A stretch of 64,000 bases of DNA, from contig VXOR01000061.1 of NCBI GenBank assembly GCA_009840005.1, positions 148,853 to 212,852 on the forward strand, written 5' to 3'. Shown here one piece after another: positions 40,636 to 48,959 of the stretch (position 1 is its first letter; every line of letters begins with the position of its first letter). This stretch comes from Gemmatimonadota bacterium. GTDB taxonomy: Bacteria; Latescibacterota; UBA2968; UBA8231. Under the pieces are notes generated by a model. The model made no database searches. It was not told where the DNA came from and saw only the letters and a list, made by a program, of their open reading frames with translations. Position numbers and translations under genes: made by a program.

Positions 40636-41598
40636 ATGCAACGCTTAGCCATTTTCGCCCTAATCGCCGCTTGGTTCACCGTCGGCATGGCCGCTGCCAT
40701 TCCCCAAAGTCAGTACCGCGACTTTCCGCCCGATGCCGGACACCAAGCCCGCTTCGACTACCTCAACGGCCTAGCGATGCTCAAGGTTGAGTCTGGCGAC
40801 CAATTGCAGCAGGCCGTCGAGGCCATCCCCGTCGAGGCAGACATTGCCATCACTCCTCAGCAAGAAGCCGACCTGCGCGCTTGGCTCTACGACTTCTTGG
40901 TCGCCTTTTCCGTCTCGGGCAGTGACAGCCTCGCCGCCAAATTTTACCTGCGCGGAGGCGTCAATCCCGAAGGAATAGCGAATATAAAAAGGCAACTTGA
41001 AGCCATTAAACTGGGTGACCCCTTAACCGCTCAGCAGCTACAGGCCATGGGGATACAGATTCCTGAGTTACCCATTGCTACGACGCCATGGTGGAGGTCG
41101 GCTCGTCCGCCGGCAAGAATGGGGCTACAGATGCCCGAGTTACCCATTGCTACGACGCCCTTTGACCTCTTCAAAGCCATGCACCGATTCAGCGTCAACA
41201 TAAAGAGCCACGATTCCCGCATAAACAGACGCGATTACTTTTTCGGCAACGCCTCCTTTTTCACCAGCGCGTACCGAGTGTTCGAGCTGCAAGGCGACTA
41301 TTACGAAAGCTATCGGGACTACGCCCAGACCCACGGCCTGCTCCCCATGAGGTCTATGGAGTGGTCTCCCGAACTGAGAGACCAGATTGAGGAAGGACTA
41401 AAGTTGGGAGGGCAGTGGGTAGCGGCCGAGTTCATGTTTTTCGCCGAAGAGCCTGAAGAGTTCGCCGGCTATAAGAGGCCGATGCGCCACCCATTTTTCG
41501 TGCGACTCGTCTGGAACCCAAGGCAGGCTATGTGGCGTCTTGTAGAAGCCTTCGCGCCTACTGATGCGCCGGTGCTGTTTCTATTTAATGCCACGTGA
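40636..41598 (+). CDS. Secreted protein of unknown function under sigma-54 control
   Basis: ATG 40636 (AAAGGAGAGCATC upstream) opens a signal peptide (MQRLAIFALIAAWFTVGMAAA), giving 320 residues. I do not recognise the family. A 13-residue internal duplication is present, GIQIPELPIATTP and GLQMPELPIATTP, separated by a short linker (nt 41047-41158), with near-identical nucleotides indicating a recent event. The C-terminal half is rich in aromatics (DYYESYRDYAQTHG, HPFFVRLVWNPRQAMWRLV). The sigma-54 promoter and enhancer-like sites suggest expression only under a specific signal. A bidirectional terminator follows. Confidence 0.7.
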   Translation: MQRLAIFALIAAWFTVGMAAAIPQSQYRDFPPDAGHQARFDYLNGLAMLKVESGDQLQQAVEAIPVEADIAITPQQEADLRAWLYDFLVAFSVSGSDSLAAKFYLRGGVNPEGIANIKRQLEAIKLGDPLTAQQLQAMGIQIPELPIATTPWWRSARPPARMGLQMPELPIATTPFDLFKAMHRFSVNIKSHDSRINRRDYFFGNASFFTSAYRVFELQGDYYESYRDYAQTHGLLPMRSMEWSPELRDQIEEGLKLGGQWVAAEFMFFAEEPEEFAGYKRPMRHPFFVRLVWNPRQAMWRLVEAFAPTDAPVLFLFNAT

Positions 41599-41614
41599 TC
41601 CAGCCTGTAAGCAA

Positions 41615-41659
41615 CGCGGAAGAAGCGGGCAGTTCACAAACGGACTGCCCGTTTCCGCG
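41615..41659. terminator. Bidirectional hairpin terminator between converging genes
   Basis: Inner stem CGGGCAGT/ACTGCCCG (41626-41633 and 41644-41651) and outer stem CGCGGAA/TTCCGCG (41615-41621 and 41653-41659) stack. T-rich and A-rich flanks are short, so strength is uncertain. It serves the secreted-protein gene (plus) and the binding-protein gene (minus). Confidence 0.55.
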
Positions 41660-41692
41660 GCCGCCTGCCCCAGTCGCTTCACCTCAATGGAG

Positions 41693-43552
41693 TCATGGAC
41701 TGATCGACAGGGGCGCGGATGGCCCTTGTCCACTGGCCGGCTCCAGTCGGATAAAAGTCTTCAACAACTCCCATTGCCAAGAGTGCGGGAAGCCGTAAGG
41801 GTCTTGCTGACTCGGCCAGCCAGTCCAGCGGGTAGTGTTGCAAGGATAGCGGATAATTAGCTGCGCTAGGAAAATGTCGGGCAACTCCCCCACCCAGATC
41901 TCCATCGCCTCGCTGAACAACTCCAACAGTTCCTCGTCGCCAACCTGTAGAGGCGCGATGCGCTCGACAATGCGATCGAACTCCTCGTTGCGCCAGCGCG
42001 AGGTGGTTGACCACAGCGGCACCGGCTGCCCCGTGGGCCGGAAGTACTGCGAGGTGTAGTAAGACAACATCAGGTAGGGATCCATGCCGCGCACCCCACT
42101 CGGCCCCTTGCACCCCAAGGAAACCTTCTGCTCCCCCGTCTGCACGAGCGAAGTCAAGCCGGGCGAAGTGTCAAAATTCGCATCAAAACCAGCGTCGCGT
42201 AGCTGTTGCGTCAGCGGCGGACCGTAAGCCCGCAACCACTGCGGCACGTACATGGCAATCTCGACGCGCTCGCCCTCCGCATTGACCCACAAGCCCTCCT
42301 CATCCTTGCGATAGCCTTTCCCCTCCATGATCCGATTTACTTCTTCCAAGTGCGGCTTGGAATCGTACCCGTGCCGCGCGAGGATCTCCTGCAGAGCCTC
42401 GTCAAAAGGCGCGAACCATTCGTAGGGCGTGAAGGGATGCAGCGCGACCACACCCGCTCCCGACTCGGCTAGCTGGACGAGTTTTTCCCGATCGATGGCC
42501 ATGCTGATCGCCCGGCGAATCTGCGGATCGTCAAAGGGCGGCTCCGAGCAGTTCATGTTGAGGTCAATCGGACACCAGTCCAAGTAGCCGTAGGGCGGCT
42601 GCCGACCGGCAAAGGTCACGACCCGCGCATTGCGCTCTAACACGCTTTCGAGGGTGAGCACCTGCATGATGGGTGCCATGTCGAGCTGATCGGTCAGCAG
42701 CAGTTGCGCGGCCTGACTCTCCTCCTGCTGCGGCACGTAGATGATGCGCTGGATTCGCGGCAGCCGCTTAAACCCCATCCTAGCCCCCCACCAGTCCTGG
42801 CGCAAATCGTATATCTTCTGGTACGGAGAAGCGTACACCAAGCGGTAGGGGCCCGTGCCCAAAGGCAAGCCGCCCTCGATGTCGTGGAAGGTGAACTCTA
42901 GCGGATCCTGGTCTTTCCATATATGCTCGGGCAAGACGAAGATGCCGTGGTTGCTGCTCAGCGTGGTCGCCCAAAACGCCGGCCCCGCCTTTTTCAACAC
43001 CAACCGCACGGTGTGATCGTCAACGACCTCAGTGGAGTCAAAAAACTCGGGCAGGTCGGCCAGATGCACCATGGACGCGGCGTGATCGCGCAGCATGTCA
43101 AAGGTGAATGCCACGTCGCGCGCGGTGAACGGGACGCCGTCCGCCCATTCAATGCCCTTGCGAATCTTCACGGTGAGCACGGTAAAGCTATCGTCGTACG
43201 CCCAGCTTTCGGCCAGCCAGTTCTCGTATTCCCCAGTGAGCACATTGTACATAATCAGCGGCTCGAACACCGCTGGCAGCGTACCCATGTGGAATCCCTG
43301 ATCGGAGCCGGGGATGTAGGGATTCTGATTGTCGAACAGGGAATACTGGTTCGGCCCGCCGTTCATCAAGATCATGGTGCGGTCCCGAGGGACGTCGTCC
43401 AGCACCACAGCCGGCCCGCAGCTAGCCAAAATTGCACACGCCACAAGGATGGCATTCAAGGGCGACCCAACCAACAGGCGAATAACATGTAGGGGTGACC
43501 GGCCGGTCGCCCCTACGAACGAAATCAAATGCCTCCAGGCCATCCCTCTCAT
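41693..43552 (-). CDS. ABC transporter substrate-binding lipoprotein, peptide/nickel/opine type (SBP family 5)
   Basis: A 619-residue protein. The lipobox LASC (cysteine near residue 45) predicts a lipoprotein after an unusually long N-region. Family-5 blocks are present (AVFEPLIMYNVLTGEYENWL, AESWAYDDSFTVLTVKIRKG, WADGVPFTARDVAFTFDML). ATG 43552 has GGAGGGTGAACG, and GGAGG lies inside the end of the upstream ATPase gene. A GTAGGGG palindrome is embedded in frame in the signal region. Last gene of a dehydratase-Opp operon. Substrates of this family include oligopeptides and oligosaccharides; the dehydratase at the head of the operon favours a sugar-related ligand. Confidence 0.87.
   Translation of the reverse strand: MRGMAWRHLISFVGATGRSPLHVIRLLVGSPLNAILVACAILASCGPAVVLDDVPRDRTMILMNGGPNQYSLFDNQNPYIPGSDQGFHMGTLPAVFEPLIMYNVLTGEYENWLAESWAYDDSFTVLTVKIRKGIEWADGVPFTARDVAFTFDMLRDHAASMVHLADLPEFFDSTEVVDDHTVRLVLKKAGPAFWATTLSSNHGIFVLPEHIWKDQDPLEFTFHDIEGGLPLGTGPYRLVYASPYQKIYDLRQDWWGARMGFKRLPRIQRIIYVPQQEESQAAQLLLTDQLDMAPIMQVLTLESVLERNARVVTFAGRQPPYGYLDWCPIDLNMNCSEPPFDDPQIRRAISMAIDREKLVQLAESGAGVVALHPFTPYEWFAPFDEALQEILARHGYDSKPHLEEVNRIMEGKGYRKDEEGLWVNAEGERVEIAMYVPQWLRAYGPPLTQQLRDAGFDANFDTSPGLTSLVQTGEQKVSLGCKGPSGVRGMDPYLMLSYYTSQYFRPTGQPVPLWSTTSRWRNEEFDRIVERIAPLQVGDEELLELFSEAMEIWVGELPDIFLAQLIIRYPCNTTRWTGWPSQQDPYGFPHSWQWELLKTFIRLEPASGQGPSAPLSISP
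43489..43516. repeat. REP-like palindrome inside the signal-peptide region
   Basis: GTAGGGGTGACCGG and CCGGTCGCCCCTAC pair along 14 bp with one G-U type mismatch. On the minus strand it encodes VGATGRSPLH within the N-region of the lipoprotein. Confidence 0.7.
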
Positions 43553-43555
43553 CGT

Positions 43556-44602
43556 TCACCCTCCTCCATAGGACAAACCGGCGACCTGCTCTTCCGACAG
43601 CACCGCAGCGTCCTCGTAGAGATAGCAAGCCGCAGCGCGACCAGCATCGGTCAGCACCAACGGCGGACGCTGCTGCTGACAGCGCGGCATGACGTGGGGA
43701 CAGCGCTCGGCAAAGGCGCAACCACCGGGAGTGTTCGGAATCTCTGCACCCTCTTCCACAGTCGGCCCGCTATGCGTGACCTCAACCGAGCCTTCGCCCC
43801 AGCGGCGTTTTGCATCCGGCAGCGGAATAGAACTCACCAGTAGCTGCGTATAGGGATGTTTCGGCGACTTAATAACCTGTTCCACATCCCCCACTTCGAC
43901 CACCGCACCCTGATACATGACGAGAATAGTGTGGCTCAGTTGGTACGCCGTAGTCAGATCGTGCGTGATGTACACGAGACTAATGCCGCGCTCCCGATGG
44001 ATGCGAGACAAGGTCTCCAAGATAGTAGCGCGCAACGAGGCATCCACCATCGACACCGGCTCGTCGGCCACTATCACGCGCGGGTCGAGCAGCAACGCCC
44101 GCGCCACCATGATGCGCTGCCGCTGACCGCCGCTTAGTTGATGGGGATAACGCCCAAGGGTCTCCTCCGGGCGCAGCCCAACCGCTTGCAGCCCCTCCTC
44201 GATCCGCTGCCGCCGCTCGGCACGCGACAGTTCCGGAAAGAACTTGGCGATCGGCACTGTCAGAGAATGGTCCACCCGATAGAACGGATTAAACACCTCA
44301 AAGGGATCCTGAAACACAGCCTGCACCTGCCGGCGAAACGTCTGCCGCGCCTTGGCGTCGAGATCGCGCAATTCCGTGCCTTGGTAGCGCACCGATCCGC
44401 CAGTCGGAGGCAAAATGCCCAGCAGCAGACGCGCCAAGGTAGTCTTCCCACTACCGCTCTCTCCAGCAATGGCCACCACCACGGGATCGTCCTCCGGAAT
44501 CACCAACGAGGCGTCGGCGACCGCGACAATCCGCTGCCGATCAAACACGCCGCCGCCAAAGGCTCGGCTAGCACCCCGCGCTTCTAATAGTGGCGTACTC
44601 AC
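43556..44602 (-). CDS. Oligopeptide/dipeptide-type ABC ATPase (OppF/DppF-like)
   Basis: The start is GTG 44602, overlapping the previous stop (GTGA), giving 348 residues. ATP-binding parts: Walker A GESGSGKTT, Q-loop VFQDP, signature LSGGQRQRI, Walker B VIVADEPVSMVDA and switch ITHDL. The C-terminal oligopeptide-ATPase extension has the cysteine cluster GGCAFAERCPHVMPRC. It pairs with the OppD-like ATPase to drive the OppBC-like permease. An upstream in-frame ATG exists but lies in a dispersed repeat. Confidence 0.9.
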   Translation of the reverse strand: MSTPLLEARGASRAFGGGVFDRQRIVAVADASLVIPEDDPVVVAIAGESGSGKTTLARLLLGILPPTGGSVRYQGTELRDLDAKARQTFRRQVQAVFQDPFEVFNPFYRVDHSLTVPIAKFFPELSRAERRQRIEEGLQAVGLRPEETLGRYPHQLSGGQRQRIMVARALLLDPRVIVADEPVSMVDASLRATILETLSRIHRERGISLVYITHDLTTAYQLSHTILVMYQGAVVEVGDVEQVIKSPKHPYTQLLVSSIPLPDAKRRWGEGSVEVTHSGPTVEEGAEIPNTPGGCAFAERCPHVMPRCQQQRPPLVLTDAGRAAACYLYEDAAVLSEEQVAGLSYGGG

Positions 44603-45615
44603 GAGACGCCTCGGCTGAGCGACTCGGCTGAGCTTGCCGAAGTCTTGTCGAAGCCCTCGGCGTGCAAGTGACAAGCCGCCTGGCGCTCAGCAGCCACCTC
44701 TTCCAACTCCGGCACGCTGTCCGAGCAGCTATCCATCACCTGCGGACAGCGCGGATGAAAGGGACACCCCGGCGGCGGCTCCAGCAGCGAAGGCGGCAGT
44801 CCGGGAATGCCGCGAAACACGCCCTTGCGCTCCAGCGACGGCAGACTCTCTACTAACATCCGCGTGTACGGATGCAGCGGCTCTTCGAGCAGACTCTGCA
44901 CCGGCCCAAGCTCGGCCAGCCGCCCAGCGTACATCACGCCGATGCGATCCACGCACTGCGCCATCAGCCCCATGTCGTGACCCACCAAAATCACTGCGGC
45001 GTCGAGTTCCTGCTGCACGCGGAACAAAGTGTCCATCACCCGCTTTTGCACGACCACGTCTAGGGCACTAGTTGGCTCGTCGGCGATGATCACCTGCGGC
45101 CGCAAGGCCACGGCAATAGCCATGCCCACGCGCTGCTTCATGCCGCCGCTGAGTTCGTGGGGGTACATGCGCGCCGTCGCCGGGTCCAATTCGACCAGTG
45201 CCAGCAAATTTCTTACTCGCTCCTGCAGGGCCTCGCGGTCCGGCCGTTCCTCGTGCGCCTCAATCGTGTCGGCGATCTGCGCACCCACCCGCATCACCGG
45301 ATTGAGCGAGTTCATCACGCCTTGGGGAATCAGAGAGATGCGCGAAAAGCGCACGCTCCGCATCTCTTCCTCAGCCAGCGACAACAACTCCAGTCCGTCG
45401 AGATCAACTCGGCCCCCCTCAATCCGCCCGGGCGGCCGAATCAGTTGCATTAGAGCCATGGCCGTCGTCGATTTGCCCGAGCCGGATTCCCCCACCAAAC
45501 CCAGCCGCTCACCCGACCGCAACGCAAAGCCAACGCCCTCCACGGCGCGCACCGGCCCCCTCGGCGTGTGATAGTGAACGCGCAGGTCCTGCACCCGCAG
45601 CACGACGCGGCTCAC
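44599..45615 (-). CDS. Oligopeptide/dipeptide-type ABC ATPase (OppD/DppD-like)
   Basis: I place the start at GTG 45615, which overlaps the oppC-like stop as GTGA and has GGAAGG 7 nt upstream; ATG 45630 is possible. The protein has 338 residues. Walker A is GESGSGKST, the Q-loop is LIPQGVMNSLNP, the signature is LSGGMKQRV, Walker B is VIIADEPTSALDV, and the C-terminal cluster is GCPFHPRCPQVMDSC. The last 18 residues (DKTSASSAESLSRG) are encoded by the dispersed CGGCTGAGC repeat and extend beyond the family's normal end. Confidence 0.9.
   Translation of the reverse strand: MSRVVLRVQDLRVHYHTPRGPVRAVEGVGFALRSGERLGLVGESGSGKSTTAMALMQLIRPPGRIEGGRVDLDGLELLSLAEEEMRSVRFSRISLIPQGVMNSLNPVMRVGAQIADTIEAHEERPDREALQERVRNLLALVELDPATARMYPHELSGGMKQRVGMAIAVALRPQVIIADEPTSALDVVVQKRVMDTLFRVQQELDAAVILVGHDMGLMAQCVDRIGVMYAGRLAELGPVQSLLEEPLHPYTRMLVESLPSLERKGVFRGIPGLPPSLLEPPPGCPFHPRCPQVMDSCSDSVPELEEVAAERQAACHLHAEGFDKTSASSAESLSRGVS
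44610..44660. repeat. In-frame repeat forming the tail of the OppD-like protein
   Basis: CTCGGCTGAGCGACTCGGCT continues into GAGCTTGCCGAAGTCTTGTC. It is the same family as 801-880, 2915-2944 and 28130-28156. It lies directly before the start of the OppF-like gene. Confidence 0.65.
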
Positions 45616-46469
45616 GACGAGACCTTCCATATACGCGGATTGGCAATGCGATCCAATCCCATGGAGACGAGGAACAAACCGAGGAAAATCAGCACGATCA
45701 TCGCAATCGGCGGTGCCCACCACCACCACATTCCCCGCAGCAGCGAAGTGTAGTACAAAGCCCAGTAAATGGTCATCCCAAGCGTAGGCTCATTCTGCGG
45801 CCCCAAGCCCAGCGCCTCTAAACCAATCGAAGCCAACACCGCCGCACCCACGGCACTGACAAAGCTGGCCGCCAGATAGGGCAGCAGATTCGGCAGCAGC
45901 TCGCGGGCGATGATTTCCAAGTCCCTCATGCCGGAAAGCCGCGCCACCTGCACGTACGCGCGCTCGCGCATCGACAGCACCTGCGAGCGAATCGTGCGCG
46001 TCGGCAGCATCCACGCCAACGAGGCCACCACGAGAGCCATCATATCGACCGTAACAGCCGTGCGCAGCGAAGTCGCCAGCACCACTAAGAACAGCAGGCC
46101 GGGCACAGTCAGCAGCACGTCGGCAGCACCCCGAATCAAGGTGTCCACCAAACCGCCAAAGTACCCAGCGAGAAAGCCAAGGATAATACCGATACCAAGT
46201 CCCACGGCACCGGCGAGGAAGCCGATCCTAAGCGTAAGTGGCGTACCTGCCACCATCACCGCGAGCAAATCCCGCCCCGCCGCATCCGTGCCGAGCAGGT
46301 GCTCCAGCGACGGCGACAGATTCGGCTCAGCCGCACCGACGCGAGCCAAATCCGTATCGACGAACAGGGTTCCTACCGGACCAAAGGCGAGCACGACAAA
46401 GACGACGATTAAACCAGCCGTAAGCTGGGGATGGCGGCGCACCGCCGCGAAGATCGGCGAGAGCGTCAT
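45612..46469 (-). CDS. Opp-type ABC permease subunit (OppC/DppC-like)
   Basis: The start is ATG 46469, overlapping the preceding stop (ATGA), giving 285 residues. It has six predicted helices, LGTDAAGRDLLAVMVAGTPL near the start (the family's GTD-x-x-GRD block), and an EAA-like loop QVARLSGMRDLEIIARELLP contacting the ATPases. Inner membrane. The stop overlaps the OppD-like start. The 22 bp around its start are duplicated at 47943-47964, upstream of the inserted ATPase gene. Confidence 0.9.
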   Translation of the reverse strand: MTLSPIFAAVRRHPQLTAGLIVVFVVLAFGPVGTLFVDTDLARVGAAEPNLSPSLEHLLGTDAAGRDLLAVMVAGTPLTLRIGFLAGAVGLGIGIILGFLAGYFGGLVDTLIRGAADVLLTVPGLLFLVVLATSLRTAVTVDMMALVVASLAWMLPTRTIRSQVLSMRERAYVQVARLSGMRDLEIIARELLPNLLPYLAASFVSAVGAAVLASIGLEALGLGPQNEPTLGMTIYWALYYTSLLRGMWWWWAPPIAMIVLIFLGLFLVSMGLDRIANPRIWKVSS

Positions 46470-46478
46470 CGGCGGTAG
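46457..46478. repeat. Direct repeat, copy next to intact oppC-like start
   Basis: A 22-bp sequence identical to 47943-47964. Read on the minus strand it contains Y-R-R-stop overlapping ATGACGCTCTCGC, the first codons of the permease. Similarity extends weakly upstream: the ATPase frame ends LDVDCPYGDPPMDYRR, while the OppB-like protein ends LDLVYPLLDPRIAYRR. Confidence 0.85.
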
Positions 46479-47821
46479 TCCATGGGCGGATCGCCGTAGG
46501 GACAATCCACATCGAGCAGAAAACGCCAAGCAGCGACGACCTCGATTGTACCGGTATTAACAACAATGCGTTCCCCTTCGCCGCGGCTAGCAGGTCCACC
46601 ACGAGTCACCAAGACACCCGTTGCCAAGTTTAGTTCGCCCATAGCGTCGCGCAGTGCAGCCACTTCCCGTTGCTTGGTCCGCGGGTCTGCAAGGGACTCG
46701 CAGACCTGGATCAATAGGCGCGAGCCGTCGCCCATGCGAGCGACGAAATCCACTTCGCGACCGGCCTTCGACTTGTAGTAGAAAATCTCGGGAGTAGCTC
46801 GGCGGAGCGCCGTGAACACGAGATTTTTGAGCAGATGGCCGGTATTTACGAGGATGCCAGAGGAGACCGATTCGACCAATGCGTGATCGACGCAGTAGAT
46901 TTTCTTGGGGTTCGCGTTGGCCCGCGCCAAGGATGCGTCAAATACGCGCACCGTGAACAGGAAGAACGCATCCTCGAACCAGGTCAGATAGGAGGAGACC
47001 GCCGACTTCGGGGCGCGATAGCCGAGTGACTTCAAGTAGCCAGTAAGGCGGTTGACCGAGTACAGAGACGCAATGTTTTCTACCAGCCAGTGAGCCAGCT
47101 CCGAGACCGCTCGGGGATGGGAGATGTCGTGCCGTTCAATGAGGTCGCGGAACAGTAGCGCACCCCAATACTCTTGATGCGTTTTGATCCGCAGCCGGCG
47201 GTCGAAATCCGCAACCTCCGGGAATCCGCCACGCTCCCAGTACTGATCGAATCCTTTCTGGATCAACAGGCGTCGCCGGGCGGACCAAGGACCGGCACTG
47301 TCTATGCCCTTGCAGTCGAGGAACTCGCGAAACGAGAAGGGAAACAGTTCCCAAGAAAGTGCCCGTCCGCGCATCTGCGTCGCGATTTCCCGAGACAGCA
47401 TCTGCGCCGACGAGCCAGTGATGTACACCTCGCACTTCTCGGTGCGCATGATCCGGTCCACAAAAGACTCCCAACCGGGTACGACCTGAATCTCGTCGAA
47501 AAAGCAATGGACCGTCTGTGTGTTCTTTTTTTCCGGGTAGAGCGAATAGTATGTCTCCATCACAGCGGACAGCCCATCGCGTTGCAGGAAATGCAGGCGG
47601 TCGTCGAAGAAGTTCAGGTACAGGATGTTGTCGCGGGATGTACCAGCGTCGAGTAGCTTGCAGATCAACTGGAACAGCAAGGTGGATTTTCCACTGCGTC
47701 GCGGACCGATGCAGACCATTGCCTTCCCCGGCACCGTACTTACTGCGACCCGTCGCGGAACGCCGGTTACCAGCGTTTCCTCCTGAAAGTCTAGGATGAT
47801 TTCCTTTAGCACATCCATCAT
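46466..47821 (-). CDS. AAA ATPase with DUF4143-type C-terminus, inserted in the opp operon
   Basis: A 451-residue protein. Walker A is GPRRSGKST (residues 39-47), Walker B is VHCFFDEIQ, sensor ITGSSAQML, then a PD-(D/E)XK-like C-terminal region (IFYYKSKAGREVDFVARMG) as in AAA_14/DUF4143 proteins. Their role is unknown; they are frequent accessory genes in mobile surroundings. The natural end of the family is near AAWRFLLD; the final 15 residues look like the tail of an OppB protein, acquired at the insertion. An AT-rich leader with a palindrome precedes it. It separates the OppB-like and OppC-like genes and is bounded by a 22-bp direct repeat. Confidence 0.87.
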   Translation of the reverse strand: MMDVLKEIILDFQEETLVTGVPRRVAVSTVPGKAMVCIGPRRSGKSTLLFQLICKLLDAGTSRDNILYLNFFDDRLHFLQRDGLSAVMETYYSLYPEKKNTQTVHCFFDEIQVVPGWESFVDRIMRTEKCEVYITGSSAQMLSREIATQMRGRALSWELFPFSFREFLDCKGIDSAGPWSARRRLLIQKGFDQYWERGGFPEVADFDRRLRIKTHQEYWGALLFRDLIERHDISHPRAVSELAHWLVENIASLYSVNRLTGYLKSLGYRAPKSAVSSYLTWFEDAFFLFTVRVFDASLARANANPKKIYCVDHALVESVSSGILVNTGHLLKNLVFTALRRATPEIFYYKSKAGREVDFVARMGDGSRLLIQVCESLADPRTKQREVAALRDAMGELNLATGVLVTRGGPASRGEGERIVVNTGTIEVVAAWRFLLDVDCPYGDPPMDYRR

Positions 47822-47859
47822 AATGCGATAGCAGTCAATTTTATTTCTGATTTTACAAT

Positions 47860-47885
47860 AAACTGGACATAAAAATTACCAGTTT
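47860..47885 (-). promoter_or_regulatory. Inverted repeat upstream of the AAA ATPase gene
   Basis: AAACTGG (47860-47866) and CCAGTTT (47879-47885) are separated by 12 AT-rich bases, 39-64 nt before the start codon. It is probably an operator or part of the module's own promoter; the surrounding sequence is AT-rich, unlike the operon. Confidence 0.5.
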
Positions 47886-47942
47886 GAAATATAATTGGCA
47901 ACTAGTACCACCGATAAAACCCATCGTTGTCCGGATATAGGT

Positions 47943-47964
47943 GCGAGAGCGTCATCGGCGGTAG
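47943..47964. repeat. Direct repeat, copy at the end of the oppB-like gene with a truncated oppC start
   Basis: Identical to 46457-46478. Here the ATGACGCTCTCGC start runs into unrelated sequence and stops after 15 codons (MTLSHLYPDNDGFYRW), so it is a dead copy of the permease 5' end. Confidence 0.85.
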
Positions 47965-48953
47965 GCAATGCGCGGGTCGAGGAGCGGATACACCAAGTCG
48001 AGAATCAACGTCACCACGGCGATGGCCAAGATGACCATAAGCACGACGCCGTAAATGACAAAGTAGTCAAAGGTCTGCACGGCGCGATACAGCACCGTGC
48101 CCACGCCCGGGTACGCGAACACTACCTCCACCAATACAGCCCCAGACACCACGTAGCCCATGGCCAGCGCCAAAGCCGTAGTCTGTGGCAACAGCGCGTT
48201 GCGCAGGGCATAGCGAAAGAAAATGTCGCGGCTCTTCAAGCCCCGCGCCTCGGCGTAGTTGACGTAGTCCTCGCCCTGGACAGTCACCATCATGCCGCGC
48301 ATCGACAAAGCCCAAAACCCCACCGACGACAGCACAATCGACAAGGCGGGGACGATGGAGTGATAGAGTACGTCTAGGGCAAAGGCCAACGTCGGCCCTG
48401 GCAGTGTTCCCAAAGTGAAACCGCCTCCTAGTGGAAAGGCGCGCAGAGTAAAGCCCAAGAGAAAGACGAGAACTAGTCCGAGCAAGTAATAGGGAATCGC
48501 CGACAGCGCCAAGAAAGGCGCGGCAAAGTAGTGCAGAGCACCGGGTGATCGCGGCCAAGCCAGCAGCGCGCCGAGCACTGTGCCGAGGGCAAAGGCGATC
48601 AGCGTCGCCGTCGTCAGCAGCCCAAGCGTCCACGGCAAGGCGCGCATGATAATGTCGGAAGCGCGGCTCGGAAAGTTGGCAATGGAAACCCCGAAGTCGA
48701 GGCGCGCCACATCGCCTAAGTAGCGCAAATACTGCTTCCACAGGGGCTGGTCGAGACCAAAGCGGGCCTCGTACGTGGCCACCACGGCCTCCATGTCGGT
48801 CTTGCCCGCGCCGCCAAAGGAAACCGCCTGCAACAGACGCTCGCGGATGGGATTCACTGGGGCCATCCGAGGCATCAAGAAGTTAATGGTAGCCCCTGCC
48901 CACACGATCAGCAGGAACACCCCAAAGCGGCGAAAGACGTAATTAAGCGACAA
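47952..48953 (-). CDS. Opp-type ABC permease subunit (OppB/DppB-like)
   Basis: A 333-residue membrane protein starting at TTG 48953 (GGAG 9 nt upstream). The N-terminal VFRRFGVFLLIVWAGATINF helix, the periplasmic FGLDQPLWKQYLRYLG segment and the EAA loop YAEARGLKSRDIFFRYALRN are typical of OppB/DppB. It starts 6 bp after the dehydratase stop. Its stop originally overlapped the OppC-like start; the ATPase gene now intervenes. Confidence 0.9.
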   Translation of the reverse strand: MSLNYVFRRFGVFLLIVWAGATINFLMPRMAPVNPIRERLLQAVSFGGAGKTDMEAVVATYEARFGLDQPLWKQYLRYLGDVARLDFGVSIANFPSRASDIIMRALPWTLGLLTTATLIAFALGTVLGALLAWPRSPGALHYFAAPFLALSAIPYYLLGLVLVFLLGFTLRAFPLGGGFTLGTLPGPTLAFALDVLYHSIVPALSIVLSSVGFWALSMRGMMVTVQGEDYVNYAEARGLKSRDIFFRYALRNALLPQTTALALAMGYVVSGAVLVEVVFAYPGVGTVLYRAVQTFDYFVIYGVVLMVILAIAVVTLILDLVYPLLDPRIAYRR

Positions 48954-48959
48954 GTCAAC

